From NCBI RefSeq assembly GCF_007970665.1, contig NZ_CP042430.1, positions 1,984,001 to 2,048,000 on the forward strand: 64,000 nt of DNA, given 5' to 3'. Origin of the DNA: Baekduia soli (GTDB lineage Bacteria > Actinomycetota > Thermoleophilia > Solirubrobacterales > Solirubrobacteraceae). The notes beneath the pieces are model-generated. The model was not told the origin of the DNA. It saw nothing but the letters and a program-made list of their open reading frames with translations, and searched no databases. A program made the translations under genes and the position numbers. Shown one piece after another: positions 38,371 to 47,512 of the stretch (its first letter is position 1; each line of letters starts with the position of its first letter).

Positions 38371-40055
38371 CGCGCCACCGTCCCCACGCCGTCACGCGTG
38401 TCGCGGGCGATCGCCTCCGGGTCGCGCTCGGACGGATCCCCGTAGCCGCCGCCGCAGGGGCCCACGAGCCGCAGCACGTCGCCCGCCCGCGCCTTGCGGT
38501 AGGGGATCTTGGAGGGCAGCGGGGTCTCCTGCTCGGTTCCGGGGTTCAGGATGACGGCGCCCGGCGCGCCCGGCTCTCCGCCGAACAGGCCGGGCGGGGC
38601 GACGAGGTTGCCGTCGCCCTCCAGCGAGAAGCCGCCCTCGGCCAGGAACTGGATGTCGCGGATGGAGCCCAGGCCGCCGCGCCAGCGCCCGGCGCCCGCG
38701 CCCTGCTCGGTCAGCTCGTAGCGCGTGACGCGCAGCGGGTAGTGCGACTCGATGTCCTCGATCGGGTTGTTCCTGGTGTTGGCGTACAGCGTGTCGACGG
38801 CGTCCAGGCCGTCCTTGCCGTGCCGTCCGCCGTAGGAGCCCTCGACGATGTCCATGTACACCCACGCGCCGCCGTCGACCGCGCCGGAGTAGGCCACCAC
38901 CTTGAGGTTGCCCACGCCCGCGGCCACCGCGTCGGGCATGACGGGCGCCAGGGCGCGCATCACGGTGTCGGCGATGATGTTGCCGCCGCAGAAGCGGGCG
39001 ATCGTCGGCGCCGGGAAGCGCGGGTTGGCCACGCAGCCCAGCGGTGCGCTGATCGTGATGGGGCGGAAGAGCCCCTGGTTGCTGATGACGTCGTCGTGGC
39101 GCTCGCTGTCGAGCAGGATCGCCCGCAGCGTCAGGCAGACCGCGATGTCGACCGTGCCCTCGAAGGGCATGTTGATCGGCAGGTCGACCTGGTCGGCCGT
39201 GCCCGCGAGGTCGACGTGCAGGTCGGAGCCCGACACCGTGATCGCGACCTTGACCGGCAGGTTGCGGTAGGCGGGGTCGGGGTGGTCGAGGAAGCCGTCC
39301 ATCGTGCCCTCGGCCTCGTAGCGGCCGTCGGGGAGCTTCTCGATCTCGGCCCGCAGCGCACGCTCGGACTGGTCCATGAGCTGCTCGGAGGCCGCCTGGA
39401 CGCGCTCCAGGCCGTGGCGCTGCACGAGGTCGAGCATGCGCTCGGCGCCGAGCTTGGCGGCCACGACCTGGGCCTCCATGTCGCCGACGACCAGCGCGGG
39501 CAGGCGCGTGTTGTCGGCGATGATCCGCCAGGCGCTCTCGTTGCGCCGGCCCTCCTCCTCGACCTTGACCGCGTTGAGCAGGAGGCCCTCGGCGAACGCG
39601 TCGGTCGCGTCGACGATGCCGCAGCTGCCCGGCGTCAGCGCCCCGAGGTCGAGGTGGTGGGCGGTGGTCATCGAGAAGCCGATGAGCTCCTCGCCCAGGA
39701 AGATCGGCACCGCGAACCCGACGTCGGGCTGGTGCGACGCGCCGTAGAACGGGTGGTTGTGGACGACGACGTCGCCCGGCCGCCACGTGTCGCCGACCTC
39801 GGCGAAGCGCCGGTTGATCCCGCGCAGGTAGCCCGGGATCGGGCCCGACTGCAGCGGCGTCGACTGCGTGGACTCGCAGAGCTGGCGGCCCTCGGCGTCG
39901 CAGATCGCGCAGCCGAAGTCCTCGGACTCCCGGATGATCGACGAATAGGACATGCGCGCCAGGCGGTGGCCCATCTCCACCGCGATGGAGGTCAGCGCGC
40001 CGCCGATGACCGCCGCGGTGACGGGGTCGACGCGGGGGCGTTCGGTCGTGCTCAT
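38367..40055 (-). CDS. hyuB: Hydantoinase/oxoprolinase subunit B
   Basis: 562 residues of the HyuB family, with landmarks EMGHRLARMSYSSIIRESEDF, HNHPFYGASHQPDV, TTAHHLDLGALTPGS, LPINMPFEGTVDIAVC and a glycine-rich C-terminus (GRWRGGLGSIRDIQFLA, GPCGGGYGDPSERDP). HyuA and HyuB form one ATP-dependent or ATP-independent complex that opens hydantoin, N-methylhydantoin or 5-oxoproline rings; related acetophenone/acetone carboxylases share the architecture, so the exact substrate is open. Both ends overlap neighbours by 4 bp. Confidence 0.92.
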   Translation of the reverse strand: MSTTERPRVDPVTAAVIGGALTSIAVEMGHRLARMSYSSIIRESEDFGCAICDAEGRQLCESTQSTPLQSGPIPGYLRGINRRFAEVGDTWRPGDVVVHNHPFYGASHQPDVGFAVPIFLGEELIGFSMTTAHHLDLGALTPGSCGIVDATDAFAEGLLLNAVKVEEEGRRNESAWRIIADNTRLPALVVGDMEAQVVAAKLGAERMLDLVQRHGLERVQAASEQLMDQSERALRAEIEKLPDGRYEAEGTMDGFLDHPDPAYRNLPVKVAITVSGSDLHVDLAGTADQVDLPINMPFEGTVDIAVCLTLRAILLDSERHDDVISNQGLFRPITISAPLGCVANPRFPAPTIARFCGGNIIADTVMRALAPVMPDAVAAGVGNLKVVAYSGAVDGGAWVYMDIVEGSYGGRHGKDGLDAVDTLYANTRNNPIEDIESHYPLRVTRYELTEQGAGAGRWRGGLGSIRDIQFLAEGGFSLEGDGNLVAPPGLFGGEPGAPGAVILNPGTEQETPLPSKIPYRKARAGDVLRLVGPCGGGYGDPSERDPEAIARDTRDGVGTVAR

Positions 40056-42133
40056 GCCAGGGCTCCAATGGTGATCTCGGGGTCGGCGGTCAGCAGCAGC
40101 GCGCCGCCCTCGGTGGCGGTCGCGCTCCAGCCGGGCGGCACGACGATCGTCGTGTCGCGCTGGAAGACGATGGCCGGGCCGGCCACCGCCTCGTCGATGG
40201 GCAGGTGCTCGCGCAGCAGCTGGCGGGTCGCGCGCGGCTCCAGGGCGCCGTCGACGCGCCACACGCCGTCGTGCTCGCCGATGAGGGCCTCCTCCAGCGT
40301 CTCCGACGGGACGTCGACGCGCTCGAGCTTGGGCCGCGGGCCCGAGGCCGTGACGCGCAGGTTGACGATCTCGATCGGGTCGCCGAAGGCGTGCCCGTAC
40401 TCGGCGCGATGGGCCTCGTGGAACGCCTCCAGGACCTCGGGGCCGAAGCCCTCCGGGCCGGCCGGGATGCGCAGCTCGTAGCCCTGGCCGAGGTAGCGGC
40501 AGTCCAGCGCGCGCTCGACGTGGACCTCGTCGGGCGCGGCGCCGTCGCGGTCCAGCCGCGCGACGAGCTCGTCGGCGAGCTCGGCGAACTGGCGGTTGAT
40601 CACGTCGGCGTCGATGTTGCGGCCCTCGGTCATGAACACGGTGCGCATGTGGTCGTAGCGAAGGTCGGAGGTCAGCAGCCCGGCGGCCGACGTGATGCCC
40701 GGGTGCGGCGGGATGACGACCTCGCCGATCCCGAGCATGGCGGCCAGCTCGGCGGCGTGCAACGGGCCGGCGCCGCCGAAGGCCACCAGGCTGAAGTCGC
40801 GCGGGTCGTGGCCGCGCTGGATCGTGATGGAGCGGATGGTCTGGGCCATGTTGGCGTTGGCCAGGCGCAGCACGCCCTCGGCCGCCTCGGCGGGCTCGAG
40901 CCCGAGGTCGGAGGCCAGCCGGTCGATGACGGCCGCGGCCGCCCCGGGGTCCAGGGCCATGTCGCCGCCCAGGAAACGCTCGGGGTCCAGGCGGCCCAGG
41001 ACGAGGTGTGCGTCGGTGACGGTGGCCTCGTCGCCGCCCGCGCCGTAGGCGGCGGGGCCCGGCACCGCGCCGGCGCTGCGCGGGCCGACGCGGAAGGCGC
41101 CCGCCTCGTCGACGCGGGCGATCGAGCCGCCGCCGGCCCCGATGGTCTGGATGTCGAACATGGGGACGAGCAGCGGGTAGCCGGCGATCTCGGTGTCGCG
41201 CGCGGAGGCCTGCGAGACGCCGGCCTCCGTGACGATCCCGATGTCGGCGCTCGTGCCGCCCATGTCGAAGGTGATGAGCTGGGTGCGCCCGGCCAGGCCC
41301 GCGGCCCACTGGGCGCCCAGCACGCCGGCGGCCGGGCCCGACAGCATGAGCGTGACGGGTCGCCGGGCGGCCTCGGCCACGCTGGCCACGCCGCCGTTGC
41401 TGCGCATGACCAGCAGCTCGGAGCCCATGCCCTCGCGCTCCAGCGCCGCGGTGAGGCGCTCGAGGTAGCGCCCGGTCCCCGGGCCGACGAAGGCGTTCAT
41501 CGACGCGGTCGTGAAGCGCTCGAACTCGCGGAACTGCGGGCTGACGTCGGCCGAGGCGGTCACGAACGCCTCCGGGAGCTCCTCGCGCAGGATCTCGGCC
41601 GCGCGGCGCTCGTGCGTCGGATCCAGGTAGGAGAACAGGAAGCAGACGGCGATGGCCTCGACGCCGGCCTCGCGGAACTCGCCGGCGGCGGCGCGGACCC
41701 GGTCCTCGTCGAGCGCGACGACGACCTCGCCCGTGGGCGGCGCGATCCGCTCGGCGACCGTCAGCCGGTGCGCGCGCTCCACGAACGGGGCGGTCTGCCA
41801 CGGGATGTCGAGCATGACCGAGTAGGGCTGGGGCCGCTGGTGGCGGCCGATGTGCACGACGTCGCGCACGCCCTCGGTGGTGAGCATGCCGGTCCGGGCG
41901 CCGCGGTGCTCGAGCACCGCGTTGGTGGCGACGGTCGTGCCGTGCAGCACGCCGTCGAGGTCCCCGGTGCCCACACCGGCCTGGGCGCACAGCTCGACGA
42001 TGCCCGAGACCAGCGCGCGGCCCGGGTCCTCGGGCGTCGAGCGGACCTTGTGCACCGCCACGTGCCCTCGGTCGGAGTCATAGAGGGCGAGATCGGTGAA
42101 CGTCCCTCCGATATCGATGCCTACGAGCAGCAT
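40052..42133 (-). CDS. hyuA: Hydantoinase/oxoprolinase subunit A
   Basis: 693 residues. ASKHA-type ATPase motifs are LLVGIDIGGTFTDLALYD at the N-terminus, TTVATNAVLEH, ITFDMGGTSADIGIV (phosphate 2) and the AFGGAGPLHAAELA adenosine region; IGAGGGSIARVD is family-specific. First gene of the operon hyuA-hyuB-M20-GntR. An AGGAG 9 nt before the ATG and a palindrome 30 nt upstream mean, unlike most genes here, a leadered and regulated mRNA. Confidence 0.93.
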   Translation of the reverse strand: MLLVGIDIGGTFTDLALYDSDRGHVAVHKVRSTPEDPGRALVSGIVELCAQAGVGTGDLDGVLHGTTVATNAVLEHRGARTGMLTTEGVRDVVHIGRHQRPQPYSVMLDIPWQTAPFVERAHRLTVAERIAPPTGEVVVALDEDRVRAAAGEFREAGVEAIAVCFLFSYLDPTHERRAAEILREELPEAFVTASADVSPQFREFERFTTASMNAFVGPGTGRYLERLTAALEREGMGSELLVMRSNGGVASVAEAARRPVTLMLSGPAAGVLGAQWAAGLAGRTQLITFDMGGTSADIGIVTEAGVSQASARDTEIAGYPLLVPMFDIQTIGAGGGSIARVDEAGAFRVGPRSAGAVPGPAAYGAGGDEATVTDAHLVLGRLDPERFLGGDMALDPGAAAAVIDRLASDLGLEPAEAAEGVLRLANANMAQTIRSITIQRGHDPRDFSLVAFGGAGPLHAAELAAMLGIGEVVIPPHPGITSAAGLLTSDLRYDHMRTVFMTEGRNIDADVINRQFAELADELVARLDRDGAAPDEVHVERALDCRYLGQGYELRIPAGPEGFGPEVLEAFHEAHRAEYGHAFGDPIEIVNLRVTASGPRPKLERVDVPSETLEEALIGEHDGVWRVDGALEPRATRQLLREHLPIDEAVAGPAIVFQRDTTIVVPPGWSATATEGGALLLTADPEITIGALA

Positions 42134-42162
42134 GCAGCGGGCTCCTGGGTTCCTGGCGCGGG

Positions 42163-42184
42163 GTTGTCTGTTCGATAAGACAAC
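42163..42184. promoter_or_regulatory. 22-bp palindrome, probable GntR operator of the hyu operon
   Basis: GTTGTCT (42163-42169) and AGACAAC (42178-42184) flank a central TCGA, an 18-of-22 dyad in the otherwise AT-poor leader of hyuA. Size, AT-content and position fit the operator of the HutC-type regulator that ends the operon. It lies on the hyuA side of the 138-bp gap to the divergent cupin gene. Confidence 0.6.
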
Positions 42185-42271
42185 TTCTGGCCCCAAACCT
42201 AGACAGCCGGTCGCCGCCTCGCAACCTCGCCCACCGATGAGTCGCGCTCCCGGGACCGGTCCCAGGGGCGG

Positions 42272-42586
42272 ATGGACGATCCCGCCCGCGGCCCGATGTC
42301 GTTCCTGCGCCTCCCGCCCGGCTCGTCGATGCGGCTGCGGACGGTCGTCATCGCCGCGGGCGGCGTGCTCGACCACGACCCCGCCGCCTGGCACGACGCG
42401 CTCGTCGTGGTCGCCCGCGGGGCCGTCGAGGTCGAGGCCTGCGACGGCACCCGGCGGCCGTTCGGCGAGGGAGCCGTGCTGAGCCTGGCCGACGCGGGCG
42501 TGCGCCGGCTGCGCAACCCGGGGTCCGACGGCCTCGTCCTCGTCGCCCTGTCCCGGCGGCGCCTTGCCGGGGACCCCGGCCGCTGA
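42272..42586 (+). CDS. Small cupin-like protein
   Basis: 104 residues. A single-domain cupin-like barrel (MRLRTVVIAAGGVLDHDP ... DALVVVARGAVEVEACDG ... GEGAVLSLADAGVRRLRNPG). The canonical metal-binding histidines are mostly missing, so it probably does not bind metal in the usual way. The start could also be ATG 42296. It lies 43 nt before a conserved unknown gene and may be the first gene of that operon. Function unknown. Confidence 0.6.
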   Translation: MDDPARGPMSFLRLPPGSSMRLRTVVIAAGGVLDHDPAAWHDALVVVARGAVEVEACDGTRRPFGEGAVLSLADAGVRRLRNPGSDGLVLVALSRRRLAGDPGR

Positions 42587-42629
42587 TACGGATACCGGCG
42601 TCGGGTCTCACGATCGTCAGGGGCATTCC

Positions 42630-43070
42630 ATGCTGAGCACGGTGCCGGTCCAGCGGCTCCTGGAGGGCGTCGCCGAGGCGCTGCACGCCGATGTCGCCCC
42701 GCACGTGGACGACCGCTTCGCGCTCATGCAGCTGCGCGCGATCGAGGAGCTGCTGGTCAACCTGGCCGGCCGCGTGGCCTGGGAGCCCGCCGAGGTCGCC
42801 GCGGAGGCCGACGGCCTCGGCGACGTCCTGGCGGCGCTGCGCGCGGCGGGCTGGGCGGGGCCGGCCGCCCCGGGCGCGACGGCGCCGCCCGCCGACGCGG
42901 CGGCCCGCCGCGCCGACGGCCTGGCCGCGCTGCGCGAGGCGCTGGCGTGGCTGGCGGCGCGCGAGGAGGACGGTGGCGCCGTGGCCGCCGCGCGGGAGGC
43001 GGCCACCGCGTTCCTGCGCGAGGGCAACGACCGCGAGCGTGCGCGGCTGCGGTCGGGCATGTATGCCTGA
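42630..43070 (+). CDS. Conserved-looking helical protein of unknown function
   Basis: 146 residues, almost entirely predicted helix: VQRLLEGVAEALHADVAPHV, FALMQLRAIEELLVNLAGRV, an Ala/Pro linker, then two Ala-rich helices. No membrane segment or catalytic motif. It overlaps the phosphotransferase gene by 8 bp, a strong sign of joint function. It might be a small partner subunit of the phosphotransferase. I do not recognise a named family. Confidence 0.7.
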   Translation: MLSTVPVQRLLEGVAEALHADVAPHVDDRFALMQLRAIEELLVNLAGRVAWEPAEVAAEADGLGDVLAALRAAGWAGPAAPGATAPPADAAARRADGLAALREALAWLAAREEDGGAVAAAREAATAFLREGNDRERARLRSGMYA

Positions 43071-44106
43071 CGCCGACGGGCTCGGCGAGGCGCTGCGCGC
43101 CTTCCTCGCCGAGCGCGTGGGCGAGCCCGGCCTCCGCCTCGAGTGCCTGCGCCGCAGCGTCGAGGGCTTCTCGTGGGAGACCTACGTGGTCGGCGTGGCC
43201 TGGGACGCCGGAGGGGCGGTGCGGCGCCGCCGTCTCGTCGTCCACCGCGAGCCGGCCGCCGGCCTGCTGCGGCCCTACCGTGCGGCCACGCAGTTCGCCC
43301 TGCGCCGCGCCGTGGAGGGGATCGACGGGGTGCCGGTGCCCCGGACGCTGTGGCTCGACGAGCACGGCGAGGCGACCGGCCGCCCGCTCTACGTCGTCGA
43401 GCGCGTCGCGGGCGAGGTGCCGACGCAGTGGACGTCGGACCGGGCGTTCGCCGGCGCGACGCAGCGCGCGGCGGTGGCCCGCGAGCTCATGCGGATCGCC
43501 GCCGCGCTGCACGCCGCGCCGCCGGCGGTCGCGCCGCCCGGCCTGCGCGGCGCGCAGGACCCCGACCCGATCGCCGAGGTCCGCCACTGGCACGCGATCT
43601 ACACGGGTGAGGGGCTGGAGCCCGTGCCGATCCTGGACTGGGGCTTCGCGTGGCTGCTGGCCCACGCCGACCACGTCTCGGGCCGCCGGGCCGTGCTGCA
43701 CGGTGACCTGCGCACGGGCAACTACCTCCTGCACGACGGGCGCATCGCCGCCGTGCTCGACTGGGAGGAGGCCCACGTCGGCGACCCGGTGCAGGACCTG
43801 GCCCACTGCGCGCTGCGCCTGTTCCGCGGCCGCACCCGGCTGCCGTCGGGCCTCGTCGAGCTGCCCGAGCTGCTGGCCCGCTACGAGGAGGCCGCGGGCT
43901 GGGCCGTGCCGCCGCGCGCCTTCCACTTCTGGAGCGTCCACGAGTCGGTCTACACGGCGGTGACGATGGTCCGCGCCGCCGCGATCTTCGCCGCGGGGGA
44001 GACCCACGACGTCCGCTACGCCGCGCTGGGCTACCAGTCCCACCACGGTCTGCGCCACGTCCTGGACTACCTCGAGGCCGCGCGGGCCGGAGGGCCGCCG
44101 CGGTGA
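43063..44106 (+). CDS. Aminoglycoside phosphotransferase-fold kinase (phosphotransferase family)
   Basis: 347 residues, APH/ChoK fold. The N-lobe starts RLECLRRSVEGFSWETYVVGVAW. The catalytic loop is VLHGDLRTGNYLL (Brenner motif HxDxxxxN) and the metal-binding stretch AAVLDWEEAHVGDPVQDLAH. Members of this large group in actinobacteria often sit with acyl-CoA dehydrogenases or lipid genes (ACAD10/11-like) and phosphorylate hydroxy-acyl or other small substrates; antibiotic resistance is not implied. Coupled to genes on both sides by overlaps. Confidence 0.88.
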   Translation: MPDADGLGEALRAFLAERVGEPGLRLECLRRSVEGFSWETYVVGVAWDAGGAVRRRRLVVHREPAAGLLRPYRAATQFALRRAVEGIDGVPVPRTLWLDEHGEATGRPLYVVERVAGEVPTQWTSDRAFAGATQRAAVARELMRIAAALHAAPPAVAPPGLRGAQDPDPIAEVRHWHAIYTGEGLEPVPILDWGFAWLLAHADHVSGRRAVLHGDLRTGNYLLHDGRIAAVLDWEEAHVGDPVQDLAHCALRLFRGRTRLPSGLVELPELLARYEEAAGWAVPPRAFHFWSVHESVYTAVTMVRAAAIFAAGETHDVRYAALGYQSHHGLRHVLDYLEAARAGGPPR

Positions 44107-45119
44107 CCGCGCTGACCGCCTGCCGCTACGGCGTCCAGCACGACGCGGTCCAGCCCGTCGGCGAGCACCCGTCCCACAACGACAGCGTGTACTTCAACGT
44201 CGCCGGGCCGGACGGCAGCGGGCTGGCCGGCGCGATCCTGCGGATCGGCCTGCGGCCCAACGAGGGCTACGGCGAGGCCTCCCTCGTGCTGCCGCTGACC
44301 GGCGGCGCCGGCGTCGTCTTCCACTACGCGCGGTCACCGCTGGAGGCCGCCGCGGTCGTCCCGGGCAGCCCCGCGTGGGCCTCGGGGCCGATGCGCCTGG
44401 AGGCCGAGCAGGCCACGCGCCGCTGGCGCCTGCGCTGGGCCGGCGGCGGGGCGCGCCTGCTCGCCGACCCGCCGGCGTTCGGCGTCGCGCCCGGGGCCAC
44501 ATGGCGCGCCGCGGCGCCGGTCGCCGTCGAGCTCGACCTGCGCTGGGACGCCGAGCTGCCGATGCACTGCCTGTCGCCGGCCGGCGACCTCATCCCCGGC
44601 GGCCGCGACGTCGCCTACGGGCGCAACCACTACGAGCAGTTCGGCCGCGCGATCGGCACGCTGCGCCTGGGGGACCGCACGATCGCGCTGGACGGCGCCC
44701 CCGCATTCCGCGACCACTCCTGGGGCCCGCGCGTGTGGGACAGCGCGCCCGACCAGGACTTCGCGTGCGTGCAGCTGGCCGACGGGCGCCGCATCGTGGC
44801 GTTCGCCAACCGCGCCGACGGTGCCGAGGACTTCCACGGCGTCCTGTGGATCCCCGGCGCCGCGCAGCCGCTGGCCCTCGACGGCTACGCGATCCGCACC
44901 TCCTACGACGGCGGCCCCGCGCTGGAGGGCGGCGTCGGCTGGACGTTGCGCGCCGGCGGCGAGGAGCTCGTCCTGGAGGGCGACGTGCTCGGGTACCTGC
45001 CGCTGCGCGTCGGCGACCGCGGCGTGCGGATCGCGCAGGCGCTGCTGCGCCTGCGCGGCGCCGCGCCCGGCTGGGCGAAGGTCGACCTCACGCGCCCCTC
45101 GGCGGGCCCGGGCGGCTGA
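44103..45119 (+). CDS. DUF7064/DUF7065-like beta-barrel protein
   Basis: 338 residues with two lipocalin-like halves as in CrtC/AttH and tocopherol-cyclase relatives. Landmarks are HPSHNDSVYFNV at the N-terminus, RNHYEQFGRAIGTL, and the strongly conserved FRDHSWGPRVW, where His and Trp are likely functional. Related proteins act on hydrophobic terpenoid or lipid substrates, or are uncharacterised. GTG 44103 overlaps the phosphotransferase stop. The convergent neighbour is a CrtI-like FAD oxidoreductase, which supports a lipid or isoprenoid role. Confidence 0.7.
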   Translation: MTALTACRYGVQHDAVQPVGEHPSHNDSVYFNVAGPDGSGLAGAILRIGLRPNEGYGEASLVLPLTGGAGVVFHYARSPLEAAAVVPGSPAWASGPMRLEAEQATRRWRLRWAGGGARLLADPPAFGVAPGATWRAAAPVAVELDLRWDAELPMHCLSPAGDLIPGGRDVAYGRNHYEQFGRAIGTLRLGDRTIALDGAPAFRDHSWGPRVWDSAPDQDFACVQLADGRRIVAFANRADGAEDFHGVLWIPGAAQPLALDGYAIRTSYDGGPALEGGVGWTLRAGGEELVLEGDVLGYLPLRVGDRGVRIAQALLRLRGAAPGWAKVDLTRPSAGPGG

Positions 45120-45137
45120 GGCGGCGGCGCGGCGCGC

Positions 45138-46702
45138 TCAGCCGTGCAGGACGGCCATCGCGGCGTTGTGGCCGGTGATGCCGCTGACGCCGCCGCCGCG
45201 GCGCGCCCCCGCACCGCAGAGCAGGATCGCGGGGTCGTCGGTCTCCACGCCCCAGCGCCCGACCTCCTCGGGGTGCTCGGCGAACGGCCACGCCAGGTCG
45301 CGGTGGAAGATGTGGCCGCCGGGCATGCGCAGCTCGCGCTCGAGGTCCGCCGGGCTGCGCGCCTCGATGCACGGCGCGCCGTCGGGGCCGTGGGCGACGC
45401 AGCCGGCGATGGGCTCGTCGAGCACGCTGTCCAGCGAGCGCAGGGTCGCGGCCAGCGCGGCCGCCCGCGCGCCATCGGGATCGGCCGTGAACAGCCGGGC
45501 CGGCAGGTGCAGCGCGAAGACCGTCAGCGTGTGGGCGCCGGCCGCGCGCAGCTCCGGGCCCAGGATGGTCGGGTCGGTCAGCGAGTGGCAGTAGACCTCG
45601 CAGGGCACGGGGTCGGGGATCGCGCCGCCGGCCGCCCGGTCGTGGGCCGCGTCCAGCTGGGAGGCCGTCTCGTTGACGTGGAACGTCCCGGCGAAGGCCT
45701 GCTCGGGCGCCACGGCGCCGTCGCGCAGGCGCGGCAGGCGATCGAGCAGCAGGTTGACCTTGAGCTGTGCGCCCTCGGGCGCGGGCCGGCGGGCGCGCGC
45801 CCGCGCAGGCGGTCCAGCTCGGCCGGCGCGGCGTTGACCAGCACGTGGCGCACCGCGACCGTCTGCTCGCCGCCCGGCCCCTGCACGTGCACCTCGGCGC
45901 CGCCGGGGCCGGTCGCGATCCCCACCACCTCGGTGTCGCAGTGCAGCTGCGCGCCGGCGGCCTGCGCCGCGGCGGCCAGCGCGCCGGTCAGCGCGCCCAT
46001 GCCGCCGACGGGCACGTCCCAGTCCCCGGTCCCGCCGCCGATGACGTGGTACAGGAAGCAGCGGTTCTGGCGCAGGTCGTGGTCGCCGGCGCCGGCGAAC
46101 GTGCCGATGAGCCCGTCGGTGAGCACCACGCCCGCGACGAGGTCGTCGGCGAACGCCCCGGCGACGGCCTCGCCGAGGGGCGCGTCGACGACCGCCGCCC
46201 AGGTGGCGTCGTCGCCGGCCAGTGCGCGCAGCTCGTCACGGGAGCGCAGCGGCTCGGTCAGCGTGGGGAACACGCGGGCGGCCAGCGCGGCGGTCCGCGC
46301 GTAGAACGCCTCCCAGGCGTCGTGGTCGGCGTCGCCGCCGGTCACGCGCCGGAACGAGGCGCGCGTGGCCGCGCGGTCGCCGGCGTCGACGAGCAGGCCG
46401 CGGCGGCCGCCGTCACGCGGGTCCGGCGTGTAGGACGAGACGCGCCGGCGGGCCAGGCGGACCGGCAGCCCGAGGTCGGCGATGATCGACGCCGGGAGCA
46501 GGCTGACGAGGTAGGAGTAGCGCGAGAGCCGCGCGTCGACGCCCGGGAACGCGCGCTCGGAGACCGCGGCGCCGCCGACCGCGTCGCGGCGCTCGAGCAC
46601 CGCCACCGAACGCCCGGCGCGGGCGAGGTAGGCGGCGGCGACGAGGCCGTTGTGGCCGCCGCCGACGATCGCGACGTCGTAGGTGACGGCGAGGCGGGTC
46701 AT
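45138..46702 (-). CDS. CrtI/PYROXD2-like FAD-dependent oxidoreductase, apparent frameshift
   Basis: N-terminal dinucleotide-binding motif YDVAIVGGGHNGLVAAAYLA with LERRDAVGGAAVSE, as in phytoene desaturase and PYROXD2-type proteins; YHVIGGGTGDWDVPVGGMG is the conserved middle block. After LDRLRGRAPAG the frame shifts (one base missing near 45785, in a GCGCCCG stretch). It then resumes with EGAQLKVNLLL, ending in LLCGAGARRGGGVSGITGHN, the C-terminal FAD block. Restored length is about 521 residues. Both halves are intact, so a sequence error is likely. The substrate, a carotenoid or other lipid, is unknown. Confidence 0.82.
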
Positions 46703-46728
46703 GGCGCCCCCGGAATATGGCAGGGCCC

Positions 46729-46734
46729 TACGGT
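46729..46734 (+). promoter_or_regulatory. -10 box TACGGT, 7 nt before the PPOX gene
   Basis: TACGGT ends 7 nt before the ATG at 46742. On the opposite strand CATATT, 11 nt before the FAD gene start, may be the divergent counterpart. Confidence 0.55.
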
Positions 46735-46741
46735 GTCGGGG

Positions 46742-47203
46742 ATGGACGAGCTCCCCGACTGGGACGACGGCACGGTGGCGATCCTCTCCACCGGCGGCGG
46801 CGCGCCCCACGCGATCCCCGTGTCGACCGCGGTGCGCTCGGGCCCGCGGACGATCCTGCTCGCGCTGGCCCTGCGCCGCGAGTCGCTGGCGCGCCTGCGC
46901 GAGGATCCGCGCGCGGCCCTCACGGTCCTGTCCCGCGACGTCGCGTGCACGGCGCACGGCGTCGCCGTGGTCGCCGAGGAGCCGCTGGAGGAGTCCGGGC
47001 GCGTCGCGGCGATCCGGCTCGAGGTCCACGAGGTCCAGGACCACCGCCAGCCGCGATTCGCGATGCACGAGGGCGTGCGGTGGAGCTGGATCGACGAGGA
47101 GGCGCGGATCCGGGACGCCGAGATCCGGGCCGCCCTGCGCCGGGTCGCGATCGGCACGACGCGCAGCGTCAAGCCCCCATCGCCACGATCGTCGCTGCGG
47201 TGA
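46742..47203 (+). CDS. Pyridoxamine 5'-phosphate oxidase-like (PPOX) protein
   Basis: 153 residues, split-barrel flavin/F420-binding fold. Blocks: GTVAILSTGGGAPHAIPVSTAV, ILLALALRRESLARLREDPRAAL and VACTAHGVAVV. Such proteins bind FMN, F420 or heme; the cofactor cannot be decided. The C-terminal tail (TRSVKPPSPRSSLR) departs from the family and may be slightly extended. Predicted leaderless mRNA. Confidence 0.78.
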   Translation: MDELPDWDDGTVAILSTGGGAPHAIPVSTAVRSGPRTILLALALRRESLARLREDPRAALTVLSRDVACTAHGVAVVAEEPLEESGRVAAIRLEVHEVQDHRQPRFAMHEGVRWSWIDEEARIRDAEIRAALRRVAIGTTRSVKPPSPRSSLR

Positions 47204-47252
47204 CGCCTGCCCCGCGGCGCGCGCGCCGCTCTGGTCGGCGACGGTCGTGGCC

Positions 47253-47486
47253 GTGAAGCCCGCCGGCCTGAGCACCAGCTGCTTGGCGAAGCCCTCGGCG
47301 ACGATCGCGGGAGGAGTTGCTCCGCGTGCTCTCGGCACCGACGACGCGGTCGAGGTCGCCGACAACTCCGCCGGGCTCATGGGCGCGATCCTCAACACCA
47401 AGCCGGGCATGGGCCGGCCCGACGGCAGCGGCGTGCGCCGGTACGTCATGAGCATGGACGGCGTGCTCCCGGCACGCGCCGGCTGA
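47253..47486 (+). CDS. Uncertain 77-codon frame in a 309-bp gap
   Basis: The gap 47204-47512 holds one frame with native-like codon use, from GTG 47253 (VKPAGLSTSCLAKPSATIAG ... NTKPGMGRPDGSGVRRYVM). No family recognised, no promoter or ribosome-binding site seen. It may be the remnant of a larger gene. GAGGAT at 47501-47506, 6 nt before the next ATG, is that gene's probable -10. Confidence 0.22.
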   Translation: MKPAGLSTSCLAKPSATIAGGVAPRALGTDDAVEVADNSAGLMGAILNTKPGMGRPDGSGVRRYVMSMDGVLPARAG

Positions 47487-47512
47487 CGGACGCGCCGTGC
47501 GAGGATCGGGGG

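Noticed and set aside
43063-44106. Aminoglycoside resistance gene
   Set aside because: The APH fold is shared by many metabolic kinases and the operon context is metabolic; nothing indicates drug resistance.
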